DNA from: Parvibaculum sp.
GTDB taxonomy: Bacteria > Pseudomonadota > Alphaproteobacteria > Parvibaculales > Parvibaculaceae
Length of the DNA stretch: 64,000 nucleotides
NCBI RefSeq assembly: GCF_030694575.1
Contig: NZ_JAUYUS010000123.1
Location: 1-64,000, forward strand
Direction of reading: 5' to 3'
Shown one piece after another: positions 44,635 to 59,230 of the stretch. Both the position numbers and the translations under genes were made by a program. The first letter of the stretch is position 1. Each line of letters opens with the position of its first letter. The notes under the pieces were generated by a model, which was given only the letters and a program-made list of their open reading frames with translations, searched no databases and was not told the DNA's origin.

Positions 44635-47280
44635 ATGCAGTCAATTTGTGAGCGCAACCGTGCGCGGAAAATGCGCGCGTCGGTGTTTGGCGTCTCTTTG
44701 CTCGGGACGATGGCACCGCTTGGTGCCTCCGCGGGCGACCTTTCCATCTCTACAGCCACCACGACCCCGGTTGTAACGTCCAATGCCGACGGTGCAGGTG
44801 CGGGCGATGTAGAGGTTACGTCGTCCGGATCCCTCACAGTCGGGGCGAGTGAAACCGCGATCACGATCGACAGCGACAACTCCGTTACCAATGCCGGAGC
44901 CATCAATGCACTTGCGGCGGATGGTGTCGGCATCGAGGTTTCATCGGATACGACCGGCGGAATCGTCAATACGGGCACCATCACCACCGGCACTGCGCAA
45001 ACCGACACCGATGCCGTTGTCGAGGGTGGACCTGCGGTCCAGGTGAATGCCGATCTCGGCGAGGGCGTCAGCAACAGCGGCACGATCCGGAGCTACGGAA
45101 GCGTTGCGGTCCTGTTCGAACCAAGCCTGGCAAATATTACCGTCGGCGCAACCGCCGACGGAGCGAGCCTCTATAACGAGGGCGGCATTTATGCCTATGC
45201 CTACGATTCCTCGGCGGGGGGAACGACTGCAGTCCGGATTGGAGGCGGCGGCTTCACGACGACACTGACAGATGGAATCGTCAATGACACGGCCGGTGTC
45301 ATCGGTGCGTACGGTTACGATCAGGATGCCACAGCCATCTCCATACAGAGCGGCGCCGTCATCGGCGGTGCTGTTTCGCTGTCGAATCTCGGCACGATCC
45401 GGGCCTCGACGGCTGCCGGCGGCGGCGACGTCGGTGGCGAAGCCGTGGCAATCGACATCGCTCTTGGTGGCGACCTCGCATCGATTGAAAACGAGGGATC
45501 GATCACCGCCACGGCGAGTGTCGACGGTACGAATGCAACGGCCATACGCGATGCTTCCGGAACGCTGACATCGATCGTCAACTCCGGATCGATTACGGCG
45601 ACGGCAACCGACACCGGTCAGGCGATCGCCATCGATCTTTCTGCCTCAAGTGCGACCGTCCTTATTGAAAACGAAGGTAGTATTTCAGGCGACATGCTCT
45701 TCGGCGCCGGGGCATATACCCTCAATTCGACCGACGGCACGATTGGCAGCGATATTGCCGTTGACGGCGGCAGCCTGACGATGACGCTGTCGGGGGGAAG
45801 CGTTTCCTCGATGTCGAGTACTCTCACATCCGGTGGCACGCTGTTCCTCACGGTGGACGACGCGATTTTCTACGTACCCGAAGGGGAAGTGTTCGAAGCG
45901 ACGACGGCGAATTTCGGAGCGGATTCCACTTTCTTCACAACTTTCGATCCGGTGAACCTGACAACGTCGGGTTATGTGCTCACCACGGGCGCGACGACGT
46001 TCGATGTCGGTGCAACCGTCGACGTCAATTTCACCAGTTATCTGGCCACGACCGCCAGTCTCTTGATTGCCGAAGGCGGCAGCATCGTTGGGGATGCCGG
46101 CATCGAACTCGGCGGTGTCACGGCTGGATATAACGCCGTTCTCAATCTGATCGGAAACCAGCTCTATCTCGACCTTGAGCGGAAGACGGCGGCGGAGCTT
46201 GGGTATTCGGGCTATCTCGCCGCCATTTACAATGCAGCCCCCACGGCGCTGGAATCGGACGATGTTCTCGGTTCGGCCATAGGCGGCATAGGAACGGAAG
46301 CCGAGCTGGAGGCGGCTTATACGCAGTTGCTGCCAGACCTTACAGGTGCGCGCGAAAAGAGCGCTGTCATGGCGCAGAACCTGGCTAACGATGCAATCGC
46401 GTCGCGGCTTTTCGTTCTTCGCAATGGCGAAGGCGGCACAGCCAGCAGAGGCAAGCGGTCCCATACAGAGGGCTGGTGGGCAAAGGAGACCTTCTCGACC
46501 ATCAAGAGGGACGGGAACAACGTCACTGGATATGACGGTGACACCTTCGCGCTTTCGCTCGGATACGACAGCTTCGACGGGAATGGTGGCGCCGGCATTT
46601 CCTTTACCTATGCAGGCTCGACCATCGGAAACGATAGAAGCGGTTCTGAAGACAGCAGCTTCGTTTCCTATGCGCTTCAGCTTTACAAGTCCTTCAACGC
46701 GGGTCCGGCCTACTGGGACCTGATCGGTGGCGTTGCGCTCAACGAATATGAGATGAGGCGCCAGATTCTGATCGGCGCTGTCGACTACCTCGCCGAGGCC
46801 GACTCGATGGGCTATCAAGGCATGGTCTCCACGGATGCGGGCTACCGCATGGACATGGGCGCGCTTATGCTCGTGCCGTCCATTCGGGCCGATTACACTT
46901 ATCTTCTGATGGAGAGCTATTCGGAGAGTGGGGCTGGCGGCGCAAATCTGGACATCGACTCGGGCGATTTCCAGTCGCTCCGGGCGCGGGCGGCGCTCCG
47001 GGCTTCGCTCGGTCTGGGCGAAAAGCGGACTGTCGAGCCTTATGTCGAGGGCGGCTACTCGGCGGAATTGCTGGCTGAAGATGTGGTGGTGGACGGCCGC
47101 TTCCATTCGGGCGGAGCCTTCTCGCTGACCGGTGAACAGGCCAATGAGAGCGCGGCGTTTGTAAACGCCGGCGTTATCTATCGAATGGCGCGCGGCTCAC
47201 TGTCCGGAGGATATGGCGGCGAGTTCGGGTCCGATTCTTCTTCTCATCAGCTATCCGTGACGGCCACGCTGCAGTTCTGA
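44635..47280 (+). CDS. autotransporter with beta-helix passenger and C-terminal barrel
   Basis: 881 residues. The N-terminus has an Ala-rich signal region (GVSLLGTMAPLGASAG). Residues 30-520 are Thr/Ser/Gly-rich with recurring INxGSITA-like turns (NEGSITATA, NSGSITATA, NEGSISG), typical of a beta-helix. The last 280 residues form the type V barrel, ending in TATLQF with the C-terminal Phe required for outer-membrane insertion. The passenger is acidic and lacks recognised catalytic motifs, so adhesion is likely. It is set between SGNH and MBOAT genes. GGGGGAAAT precedes the ATG. Confidence 0.88.
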   Translation: MQSICERNRARKMRASVFGVSLLGTMAPLGASAGDLSISTATTTPVVTSNADGAGAGDVEVTSSGSLTVGASETAITIDSDNSVTNAGAINALAADGVGIEVSSDTTGGIVNTGTITTGTAQTDTDAVVEGGPAVQVNADLGEGVSNSGTIRSYGSVAVLFEPSLANITVGATADGASLYNEGGIYAYAYDSSAGGTTAVRIGGGGFTTTLTDGIVNDTAGVIGAYGYDQDATAISIQSGAVIGGAVSLSNLGTIRASTAAGGGDVGGEAVAIDIALGGDLASIENEGSITATASVDGTNATAIRDASGTLTSIVNSGSITATATDTGQAIAIDLSASSATVLIENEGSISGDMLFGAGAYTLNSTDGTIGSDIAVDGGSLTMTLSGGSVSSMSSTLTSGGTLFLTVDDAIFYVPEGEVFEATTANFGADSTFFTTFDPVNLTTSGYVLTTGATTFDVGATVDVNFTSYLATTASLLIAEGGSIVGDAGIELGGVTAGYNAVLNLIGNQLYLDLERKTAAELGYSGYLAAIYNAAPTALESDDVLGSAIGGIGTEAELEAAYTQLLPDLTGAREKSAVMAQNLANDAIASRLFVLRNGEGGTASRGKRSHTEGWWAKETFSTIKRDGNNVTGYDGDTFALSLGYDSFDGNGGAGISFTYAGSTIGNDRSGSEDSSFVSYALQLYKSFNAGPAYWDLIGGVALNEYEMRRQILIGAVDYLAEADSMGYQGMVSTDAGYRMDMGALMLVPSIRADYTYLLMESYSESGAGGANLDIDSGDFQSLRARAALRASLGLGEKRTVEPYVEGGYSAELLAEDVVVDGRFHSGGAFSLTGEQANESAAFVNAGVIYRMARGSLSGGYGGEFGSDSSSHQLSVTATLQF

Positions 47281-47295
47281 GCTGCTTCCTGAGGG

Positions 47296-47331
47296 CGCGC
47301 CCGGAGCGGACGAAAAATCCGCCCGGGCGCG
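47296..47331 (+). terminator. strong hairpin after the autotransporter gene
   Basis: CGCGCCCGG (47296-47304) pairs with CCGGGCGCG (47323-47331), continued inside by GCGGA with TCCGC around a CGAAAAA loop, with one bulged A. It begins 16 bases after the stop. No U-run follows, so it is a weak intrinsic terminator or an mRNA-end stabiliser. Confidence 0.45.
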
Positions 47332-47460
47332 TGCCGCCGGTTGGTTAACTAACAATGCAGGCGCCCGTTGAGCTTTTGCTCCGGTTGGACGATGATCCCC
47401 CATGCCGTCATGCCCCCCTGATGGTTAATTTGGGCGACACGTGCGTGAGTGGCGGGCGGC

Positions 47461-48912
47461 ATGCTTTTTCCGACCATTGAGTTCGGCATATTCTTTCTGA
47501 TCGTGTTCGCGGTCAGCTGGGCCGTGCGCTGGACGCCGGGAGTCCGCAAGCTTGTACTGCTTGCGGCCAGCTATTTCTTCTACGGTTGGTGGGACTGGCG
47601 GTTTCTCGGTCTGCTTTTTCTCTCTACGCTCATCAATCATATCGCCGGTCTGGCGCTGGTGCGCACTGAACACGCAGCACTTCGCAAGCTGATTGTCGGA
47701 TTGGCCGTGACTGCCGGTCTTTGCATTCTCGGCTTCTTCAAATATTACGACTTCTTTCTCACGTCGTTTGCCGTGGTTCTTGAGACCGCCGGGCTCGAGC
47801 GCGACTTGCCTTTCATGCAGGTGATCCTGCCGGTCGGCATTTCCTTCTTCACCTTCCAGGGCATTTCCTATGTGGTCGATGTCTATCGCGGTCACGTGAA
47901 GGCGGAGCAGTCTCTCGTCAACGTCATGCTCTACATCTCCTTCTTTCCACAGCTCGTGGCGGGGCCGATTGTGCGGGCGGCCGATTTCCTGCCGCAGTTG
48001 CACCGCCCGGTCGGCCTGACCCGCGCGCATGTCGGCGTCGGCGTGGTGCTGATCCTGTCGGGACTGGCGAAGAAGATGGTGGTCGCGAACTATCTCGCAA
48101 CCGAACTTGTCGACCCCGTCTTTTTCGATCCGTCGGCCGTCGGCGCGCTCGATCTGCTGGTCGGCGTCTATGGATATGCGATTCAGATCTACTGCGACTT
48201 TTCCGGCTACAGCGATATTGCCATCGGCGTTGCGGCATTGCTCGGCTATCGGTTTCTCGAAAATTTCGACCAACCGTATCGGGCCTCGAGCCTTCAGGAT
48301 TTCTGGCGCCGCTGGCACATCTCGCTGTCAACGTGGCTTCGCGACTATCTCTATGTACCGCTCGGCGGCAACCGTCATGGCGACGGCAAGACCTACCGCA
48401 ATCTCTTTCTCACCATGTTCCTCGGCGGCATCTGGCATGGCGCCGCCTGGACATTCGTCGTCTGGGGCGCATTTCATGGCGGCATGCTCGCACTTGAGCG
48501 CTTTGCGCGGAAAAAGCTCGATGAATACGCGCCGGCGCATCCCGGTCACTACGGCCTCCTGACCGCGATCGGCAACGGGGCGCAGCACTTCGTCGGCATC
48601 GTCTGGACGTTTCATCTCGTTTGCTTCGCCTGGATATTCTTTCGTGCCGACAGCCTCTCGACGGCGGGAAGCTACCTTGCCGGTCTGTTCCGCTGGTCGG
48701 ATGCCAATCAATACGTCACACCCTTTGCGGTTGGGCTCATTTTGCTTGCCATGTTCTTCCAGTTCACCCCGCGTCATCTCGGCCGCTGGCTTGCGCGTGG
48801 TATCCAGTGGCTGCCGTCGCCTTTGCTCGGGCTTCTGCTGGGTGGTGGTATCTGGCTCATCTGGGCAGTTGCGCCCGAGGGCGTCGCTCCCTTCATCTAC
48901 TTCCAGTTCTGA
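47461..48912 (+). CDS. MBOAT family O-acyltransferase (AlgI/PatA-like)
   Basis: 483 residues from the ATG at 47461 with about ten hydrophobic helices. FWRRWHISLSTWLRDYLY followed by VPLGGNR is the AlgI signature, and His326 in GGIWHGAAW is the conserved catalytic histidine. Members pass acetyl groups across the inner membrane to periplasmic SGNH proteins that acetylate the polymer. The two SGNH genes upstream and the one-helix protein downstream complete such a system. The polymer acceptor may be the exopolysaccharide made by the first locus. Confidence 0.92.
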   Translation: MLFPTIEFGIFFLIVFAVSWAVRWTPGVRKLVLLAASYFFYGWWDWRFLGLLFLSTLINHIAGLALVRTEHAALRKLIVGLAVTAGLCILGFFKYYDFFLTSFAVVLETAGLERDLPFMQVILPVGISFFTFQGISYVVDVYRGHVKAEQSLVNVMLYISFFPQLVAGPIVRAADFLPQLHRPVGLTRAHVGVGVVLILSGLAKKMVVANYLATELVDPVFFDPSAVGALDLLVGVYGYAIQIYCDFSGYSDIAIGVAALLGYRFLENFDQPYRASSLQDFWRRWHISLSTWLRDYLYVPLGGNRHGDGKTYRNLFLTMFLGGIWHGAAWTFVVWGAFHGGMLALERFARKKLDEYAPAHPGHYGLLTAIGNGAQHFVGIVWTFHLVCFAWIFFRADSLSTAGSYLAGLFRWSDANQYVTPFAVGLILLAMFFQFTPRHLGRWLARGIQWLPSPLLGLLLGGGIWLIWAVAPEGVAPFIYFQF

Positions 48913-48918
48913 GGTGCC

Positions 48919-49332
48919 ATGCTCGATTTGCTCCGCGAGATCGAAAGGGAACTGGAAGACGGATGGGAAGCCGCGTCGCGCGCCGAATTGCAGCAGGCCG
49001 AGGAGACGCGACGTTCGGTGGCGCGGGTCGCGCGCACCTTCCTGATCGTCGTACTCATTCTTCTCGTCTTCAGCAGCGACCGGCTGATGAACTGGGTCAA
49101 TGGCTTCGAAGTCGGGCCGTTGCAGAACGGTGTGGTGGCGCTGGCGGGCACATGGAGCGAACAGATGTCGAAAAACGGTTTCAACGAACCTGCCGGCCAA
49201 GTGCGCGACGGGATGACCGAACTGCGCGGTACGGGCTGGCCGGAGGTGAGGTCGCGTTTCGACAATGAACGCGCGCGGACCAGAGAAGGTGCGAAACTTT
49301 TGCGCGGCATGTTGAGCGACCAGCCTGGCTAG
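48919..49332 (+). CDS. one-helix membrane protein downstream of the MBOAT gene
   Basis: 137 residues. A charged N-terminus (residues 1-38) precedes one membrane helix (VARTFLIVVLILLVFS, about 38-53). The remainder is predicted to face the periplasm. No catalytic motif is seen. It starts six bases after the MBOAT stop, so it is almost certainly co-transcribed. A role as a docking or tether subunit between the MBOAT and an SGNH partner is inferred from position only. Confidence 0.6.
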   Translation: MLDLLREIERELEDGWEAASRAELQQAEETRRSVARVARTFLIVVLILLVFSSDRLMNWVNGFEVGPLQNGVVALAGTWSEQMSKNGFNEPAGQVRDGMTELRGTGWPEVRSRFDNERARTREGAKLLRGMLSDQPG

Positions 49333-49337
49333 CGCTG

Positions 49338-49664
49338 CTACAGAGCCGCCTGCAAGATCCAGAGCGTGCCCATGCCGACGGCGAGCGTCGCGAGAACGCT
49401 CTTCGTCTTCCAGGCGATCAGCGTTGCGACGACGCTCGCGATGAGACGCGGATTATCGATCCCGAAATAGAGGCTGCCCGCCTCACCGCGCAGGACGGCC
49501 GGCACAATGATTGCCGAAAGCACGGCGGCCGGCAGGAAGCGCAGCGCCTGCGTCACAGGGGCGGGCAGCGTGAAGCGGCCGCCAAGCTCGATGAAACAGG
49601 CACGCAGCGCGAAGGTGCCGATGCCTATGGCGACGATGGCAAGCCAGACCGTTTGAGCGTCCAT
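49338..49664 (-). CDS. azlD: AzlD-like branched-chain amino acid exporter small subunit
   Basis: 108 residues, four hydrophobic helices. IGTFALRACFIELGGR and the ALRFLPAAVLSAIIVPA stretch match AzlD. AzlD works with AzlC in exporting branched-chain amino acids and analogues. Its ATG at 49664 overlaps the last base of the azlC stop (TGATG). A longer open frame upstream in this frame overlaps azlC and is spurious. Confidence 0.9.
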   Translation of the reverse strand: MDAQTVWLAIVAIGIGTFALRACFIELGGRFTLPAPVTQALRFLPAAVLSAIIVPAVLRGEAGSLYFGIDNPRLIASVVATLIAWKTKSVLATLAVGMGTLWILQAAL

Positions 49665-50386
49665 CAGGAGTTCTCCCGGGATTGTGGCATCAGCCTTTCG
49701 ACCGCATAGCCCGCGGCGACACCGGAAATAGCGGCGAGGAAGAGACCGAGATTGAAGGGCAGGCTCCATGCAAGCACGGCGACCGCGCCGCCTGTCAGGG
49801 CCGCGGCAGCGTTCGCCCGGTCGCGGATTGCGGGGACGATCAGCGCGAGGAAGCTCAGAGGTACGAAGAAGTCGAGCGACCAGCTTGCCGGAATGCTGTT
49901 GCCCAGGAAATATCCGGCTGCCGTCGCCGCCAGCCAGACGATCCACATGACTGCCGCGCCGCCCATGTAGAAGGCGTATTTCGCGGCGAGACTCATCTCC
50001 GGCCGGGCGGCATAGCGCAGGACGCTCAGCGCGTAGGATTGGTCGGTCATCAGATAAGAGACGAGCCAGCGTCTCCCGCGCGGCAAGGCCGCCAGATGCC
50101 CGGCAAGCGCGGCGCTGTACATCGCAAAGCGCAGATTGATCACAAGGCCCGTCAGGATGACCACGAGAACGGGAGCGGCGTCGGCGATGAGTTGCGTCGA
50201 GGCAAGCTGCGACGCGCCCGCAAAGATTACGACCGATTGGCCGATGCCTGCCAGTGCGTCGAGCCCGGCATTGGAAGCGACGACGCCCGCGATCATACCG
50301 AAGGGTATGGCGCCCGGCAGCAGCGGCGCCATGACGCGAATGCCGTCGATCCAGTCCTGTCTTGTGGTCTCGTTCATCGGGTTCAT
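49664..50386 (-). CDS. azlC: AzlC-like branched-chain amino acid exporter large subunit
   Basis: 240 residues with about seven helices. LLPGAIPFGMIAGVVASNAG and IFAGASQLASTQLI are conserved AzlC blocks. The start at 50386 has a second in-frame ATG three codons later. With azlD it forms a two-gene unit just downstream of the gltD terminator, so it should have its own promoter within the short gap. Confidence 0.92.
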   Translation of the reverse strand: MNPMNETTRQDWIDGIRVMAPLLPGAIPFGMIAGVVASNAGLDALAGIGQSVVIFAGASQLASTQLIADAAPVLVVILTGLVINLRFAMYSAALAGHLAALPRGRRWLVSYLMTDQSYALSVLRYAARPEMSLAAKYAFYMGGAAVMWIVWLAATAAGYFLGNSIPASWSLDFFVPLSFLALIVPAIRDRANAAAALTGGAVAVLAWSLPFNLGLFLAAISGVAAGYAVERLMPQSRENS

Positions 50387-50409
50387 CGTTCTTTCATCCA
50401 GCTCACGAA

Positions 50410-50441
50410 AAAGCCCCCGTGATACGTGTCACGGGGGCTTT
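50410..50441 (-). terminator. intrinsic terminator of gltBD
   Basis: AAAGCCCCCGTGA (50410-50422) and TCACGGGGGCTTT (50429-50441) form a perfect 13-base stem with a six-base loop. On the minus strand the stem is followed by a U-run (TTTTT). It lies 30 bases after the gltD stop. Confidence 0.9.
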
Positions 50442-50470
50442 GTCTTCGATCTTCTTGCGCTTTGATCGGA

Positions 50471-51892
50471 TCAGCGCGGAAGCGTTGTTTCCCCCATGAG
50501 AAAGAGATCTACCTCGCGAGCAGCCTGACGGCCCTCGCGGATCGCCCATACCACGAGCGACTGTCCGCGCCGCATGTCGCCGGCGGCGAAAACCTTGCCG
50601 AGACTCGATTTGTAAGTCGCGGTGTCGGCAGCCACGTTGCCGCGGGGATCGAGCTGGACACCAAGTTCCTTGAGCATGCCCTCGTGCACGGGATGTACGA
50701 AGCCCATTGCGAGAAGCACGAGATCGGCTTTGATTTCGAATTCGCTGCCGGGAACAGGCTGCATCTTCTCATCGACCCGCGTGCATTCGATGGCCGTCAC
50801 ATGGCCGTCCTTGCCGAGGATGCGGCGGGTCATCACGGCGAAGTCGCGCGTGGCGCCTTCGGCCTGGCTCGATGAAGTGCGCATCCTGAGTGGCCAGTCC
50901 GGCCAGGTTAGGAGCTTGTTTTCCTTCTCGGGCGGCGCCGGCATGATTTCGAGCTGCGTCACCGATACGGCGCCCTGACGGAACGAGGTGCCGATACAGT
51001 CGGAGCCGGTGTCGCCGCCGCCGATCACGACGACATGCTTGCCGCCGGCGAGAATGGGCTCGACCTGACCGATCGGTTCATCCGAAACGCGGCGGTTCTG
51101 CTGCGGCAGGAATTCCATCGCGAAGTGAACGCCGGAAAGCTCGCGGCCTTCCACCGGCAGATCGCGCGGCTTCTCCGATCCGCCGGTGAGGATGACGGCG
51201 TCGAATCCGGACAGGAGTTCCTTCGCATCCTTGTTGACGCCGACATGGACGCCGTAGTGGAAGGTGACGCCTTCCGCCTCCATCTGTTCGACTCGGCGGT
51301 CGATGTGAAGCTTCTCCATCTTGAAGTCGGGAATGCCATAGCGGAGCAAGCCGCCTGCCTTCTGGAACTTCTCGAAAAGATGGACATCGTGGCCGCGCCG
51401 GGCAAGCTGCTGGGCGGCGGCGAGGCCTGCCGGGCCCGAGCCGACAATGGCGACGCGCTTGCCGGTTTTCTTCGCGGGTACCTGCGGGGCAATCCAGCCT
51501 TCCTTCCAGCCACGATCGACGATCGCACATTCGATCGTCTTGATCGTAACCGGGGCATCGGTGAGGTTCAGGGTGCAGCTCGCCTCGCAGGGGGCGGGGC
51601 AGATGCGGCCCGTGAACTCAGGGAAGTTATTCGTCGAATGGAGATTGCGGCAGGCTTCCGCCCAATCGGCCTGATAGACGAGGTCGTTCCAGTCCGGGAT
51701 CTGGTTGTTCACCGGGCAGCCATTGTGACAATAGGGGATACCGCAATCCATGCAGCGCGCCGCCTGATCGCGCAGCGCCTCTTCGGCGAGCGGGATGACG
51801 AACTCGTTGAAATTGCGAACGCGGTCCGCGGCCGGCAGGTACTTCCGGTCCTGCCGGTCGATTTCCAGGAAGCCTGTAATCTTGCCCAACAC
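50471..51892 (-). CDS. gltD: glutamate synthase (NADPH) small subunit
   Basis: 473 residues. The N-terminal cysteine cluster ([14 protein letters not shown]) binds a 4Fe-4S centre. [20 protein letters not shown] is the FAD site, and [16 protein letters not shown] is the NADPH site. The subunit passes electrons from NADPH to GltB, which makes glutamate from glutamine and 2-oxoglutarate. Its GTG start directly follows the gltB TAA stop, so the two are co-translated. Confidence 0.96.
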   Translation of the reverse strand: MLGKITGFLEIDRQDRKYLPAADRVRNFNEFVIPLAEEALRDQAARCMDCGIPYCHNGCPVNNQIPDWNDLVYQADWAEACRNLHSTNNFPEFTGRICPAPCEASCTLNLTDAPVTIKTIECAIVDRGWKEGWIAPQVPAKKTGKRVAIVGSGPAGLAAAQQLARRGHDVHLFEKFQKAGGLLRYGIPDFKMEKLHIDRRVEQMEAEGVTFHYGVHVGVNKDAKELLSGFDAVILTGGSEKPRDLPVEGRELSGVHFAMEFLPQQNRRVSDEPIGQVEPILAGGKHVVVIGGGDTGSDCIGTSFRQGAVSVTQLEIMPAPPEKENKLLTWPDWPLRMRTSSSQAEGATRDFAVMTRRILGKDGHVTAIECTRVDEKMQPVPGSEFEIKADLVLLAMGFVHPVHEGMLKELGVQLDPRGNVAADTATYKSSLGKVFAAGDMRRGQSLVVWAIREGRQAAREVDLFLMGETTLPR

Positions 51893-56596
<4,704 letters not shown>

Positions 56597-57203
56597 CCTT
56601 CCACCCAGACCCGCTCATGGGGGTTACGGCCCCATTCACGACGCAGGTCGCCTCGACGTATTCAATTCTTCACTCGCGCGCGCCGCCCTTCCCCCGAACC
56701 TTTCCGGCCGGGCCCCGATTCCTCGGGGCGGGGGACGCTAGCGGACCGCGCGTTATCGCAAAAGTCCCAGCCTGCAAATTCGGCCTGAAAATCCCGGCCA
56801 AAATTCCGGCGAGACAAGTCGCCGCCGGACCGCTTCGGCGGTCCACCTTCCGGCACGCCCGGGCGCCGCCGTCAGACCCGACGAATGGCGCTCTTGCATG
56901 CCCTTGCAGTGTGCCGCCATCTCAGACGGAGCTTTCTGCTGGGCGCTCCCTATTGCCCGGAGCGGAGGCTTTTACTGAGGCCGGCAGACCATCGTTTTCG
57001 GTCGACCGTTCGCACCTGAAAAGTCACGCTTTCCCGGCTGCCGGATCATGCCAAACCTAGCCCCCTGAATCAAGTAAATAAGACAGGATTGCTGACCTAT
57101 AGACGGCAGCCGATCTTTTCAATAATTATGGAATATTTCAGGCGGTTCCGTCGTGGGTCCGTCTCTGACATGCTTTCCCGGCAAGAACAAGCGGGAGAGG
57201 CGA
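56597..57203. other. divergent intergenic region between gltB and the VOC gene, with stable hairpins
   Basis: No convincing gene is found in these 607 bases. Two perfect seven-base hairpins lie on the gltB leader side: GCCCCGA/TCGGGGC (56712-56729) and GGACCGC/GCGGTCC with a TTCG tetraloop (56827-56844). AT-rich segments near 57075-57135 could hold a promoter for the VOC gene. A nitrogen-control or attenuation role is possible, but no known riboswitch was recognised. Confidence 0.5.
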
Positions 57204-58070
57204 ATGCTGAGCAGAATAGACAGGGTGCAGCTTGCTGTGCCGGATGCCGATGCGGCGGCGCGGGGCTGGATCGATATTCTGGGCGCGGAGCCTGCAGGCC
57301 GGGACAAGGTGGCCGGTCTCGGTGCGCAGCGGCTGACGCTGCGGATCGGTACGGGGGCCATCGAATTGCTGGCGCCGGACGGCACGGGGCGCATTGCGGA
57401 TGCCGTATCGCGTCGTGGCGCGCATCTTTATGCGGCGGGCGCGGCAAGCCCGGACCTCGCGGGGCTGGAAGCCCGTCTTCGCGGCAAGGGCATCGCACCG
57501 CTCAGCGAGGGGGGCCAGCTTCATCTCGACGTCGCCGATACCGGCATTGAGGGGCTTCGCGTCGTACTCAGCAAGGACCAGCCGCTGAAGCCTGTCGGCC
57601 ATGTCGACTTTCTTTATGAGACGACGCTCCTTTCGGCCGATACGCCCGGCGTCGCACGGCAGCTCAATGAGCTTTTCGGCCTCGACGGCAGCAACTATAC
57701 CGAGATCGTTTCCGAGAAGTTCGGCTATCGAGGCACGCTGACACTGTTCAAAAAGGACAAGCTCGACCGGCTCGAAGTCATCGAGCCGACGACGCCGGGC
57801 ACGACGATGGAGCGTTACTTCCGCAAGTTCGGGCAGAGCCTCTATATGGCCTTTGCCGAAACATCGGAGATCAACCTGATTGCCGATCGCGCCACTGCGG
57901 CTGGCGCCGGCTTCACGCTCGACCGGCCGGAAGGGCGCGCGCCGCACCTCCCGTCCGATCAGCTCTGGCTGCATCCGGCGACGCTGGGCGGCATGATGCT
58001 TGGGCTGTCGCGGCCCAGCATGGCCTGGTTCTGGTCGGGAAAACCGGAGCGTGTCGAAGCCGTCGCCTGA
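57204..58070 (+). CDS. VOC (glyoxalase/dioxygenase superfamily) protein
   Basis: 288 residues from the ATG at 57204, preceded by GGGAGAGG. Two VOC modules can be seen: one from SRIDRVQLAVPDADAAARGW and one from GHVDFLYETTLLSAD. Candidate metal ligands are His in KPVGHVDF and Glu in RLEVIEPTTPG. The superfamily includes glyoxalases, extradiol dioxygenases and hydroxyphenylpyruvate dioxygenases. The specific reaction cannot be assigned. It lies 41 bp before the aldolase gene and may share its transcript. Confidence 0.75.
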   Translation: MLSRIDRVQLAVPDADAAARGWIDILGAEPAGRDKVAGLGAQRLTLRIGTGAIELLAPDGTGRIADAVSRRGAHLYAAGAASPDLAGLEARLRGKGIAPLSEGGQLHLDVADTGIEGLRVVLSKDQPLKPVGHVDFLYETTLLSADTPGVARQLNELFGLDGSNYTEIVSEKFGYRGTLTLFKKDKLDRLEVIEPTTPGTTMERYFRKFGQSLYMAFAETSEINLIADRATAAGAGFTLDRPEGRAPHLPSDQLWLHPATLGGMMLGLSRPSMAWFWSGKPERVEAVA

Positions 58071-58111
58071 CAGATACCGCATATTCGTGAATACTCGCGC
58101 GCAAAGCGAGG

Positions 58112-59155
58112 ATGGCGATGGACTTCACGAGCGACAATGCGGCGGGCGCCGCGCCTGAAATTCTGGATGCGCTGACGCGGGCCAATGGCGGTACGGCGGC
58201 CTCTTACGGCGCCGACGAGGTGACGGCGCGGTTGACGCGCCGCTTTTCGGAGTTGTTCGAGTGCGAGGTGGCCGTCTTTCCGGTGGTAACGGGAACGGCG
58301 GCCAATGCGCTCGCGCTCGCGGCGCTCACGCCCTCTCACGGTGCGGTCATGTGCCACGAACTCGCTCATGTCCATGTCGATGAATGCGGCGCGCCGGAAA
58401 TGTTTTCCGGCGGCGCAAAGCTCGTACCTGTCGGCGGAGCGGCGGCGAAGATCGATCCGCGCGCGCTTGCCGCCGCACTCGCGTCTCTGCCTGCCGGCGT
58501 CGTCCACCATGTCCAGCCATCGGCGCTCACGATCACGCAATCGACGGAGATGGGAAGTGTCTATTCGGTCTCGGAAATAGAAGCGCTTGTCGAAGTCGCG
58601 CGCGGCCGTGGCCTTCATGTCCATATGGACGGCGCGCGCTTTGCGAACGCGCTTACCGCGCTTGATGTCCCGCCGGCGGCCGTCACATGGAAGGCAGGCA
58701 TAGACATCATGTCGTTCGGAGCCACCAAGAACGGTGCGCTTGCCGCCGAGGCCGTCCTCGTTTTCGACCCGGAGCTGGCGAAGGATCTTTCCTTCCGCCG
58801 GAAGCGAGCCGGGCACCTTCTCTCCAAGATGCGGTTCCTCTCGGCCCAGCTCGAAGCCTATCTGACGGACGGCTTGTGGCTCCGGCTTGCCGCTCATGCA
58901 AACGCGATGGCGGCGCGGCTCGCGTCAGGCCTTGCCGGGATCGCCGGAATAGATATTCACCTGACGCCGCAGGCGAATGAGGTGTTCGTCCGGCTGCCCG
59001 TCGCCCTCATCAAGCGCCTGCGGGAGGGAGGGGCGCGGTTTCATCCCTGGCCGATGCCGGGTGACGATGAGCAGGCCCGTACCGTCCGCCTCGTCACCTC
59101 GTTCCAGACGACTGCCGCCGAGATCGACCGTTTTCTGGACCTGGCCGCCGGTTGA
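58112..59155 (+). CDS. ltaE: low-specificity threonine aldolase / beta-eliminating lyase
   Basis: 347 residues from 58112; an ATG at 58118 is an alternative. The fold-type I PLP pattern is clear: Lys206 in SFGATKNGAL binds PLP, HMDGARFANA holds the Asp that contacts the ring nitrogen, and HELAHVHVDECG is a conserved block. The enzyme cleaves L-threonine or related beta-hydroxy amino acids to glycine and an aldehyde. It follows the VOC gene on the same strand. Confidence 0.85.
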   Translation: MAMDFTSDNAAGAAPEILDALTRANGGTAASYGADEVTARLTRRFSELFECEVAVFPVVTGTAANALALAALTPSHGAVMCHELAHVHVDECGAPEMFSGGAKLVPVGGAAAKIDPRALAAALASLPAGVVHHVQPSALTITQSTEMGSVYSVSEIEALVEVARGRGLHVHMDGARFANALTALDVPPAAVTWKAGIDIMSFGATKNGALAAEAVLVFDPELAKDLSFRRKRAGHLLSKMRFLSAQLEAYLTDGLWLRLAAHANAMAARLASGLAGIAGIDIHLTPQANEVFVRLPVALIKRLREGGARFHPWPMPGDDEQARTVRLVTSFQTTAAEIDRFLDLAAG

Positions 59156-59230
59156 GGTTTCAGCGTTCGTTAATCCCCCGCGATTACGCTGGCTGGAGGG
59201 CATCGAGCCGGTTCAGGTATCGGGTGGAAT

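Noticed and set aside
44635-46200. Repetitive passenger of the autotransporter considered as a DNA repeat
   Set aside because: The repeats are at protein level (Asn-Glu/Ser-Gly-Ser-Ile turns) with diverged codons, so they reflect beta-helix structure rather than DNA repetition.
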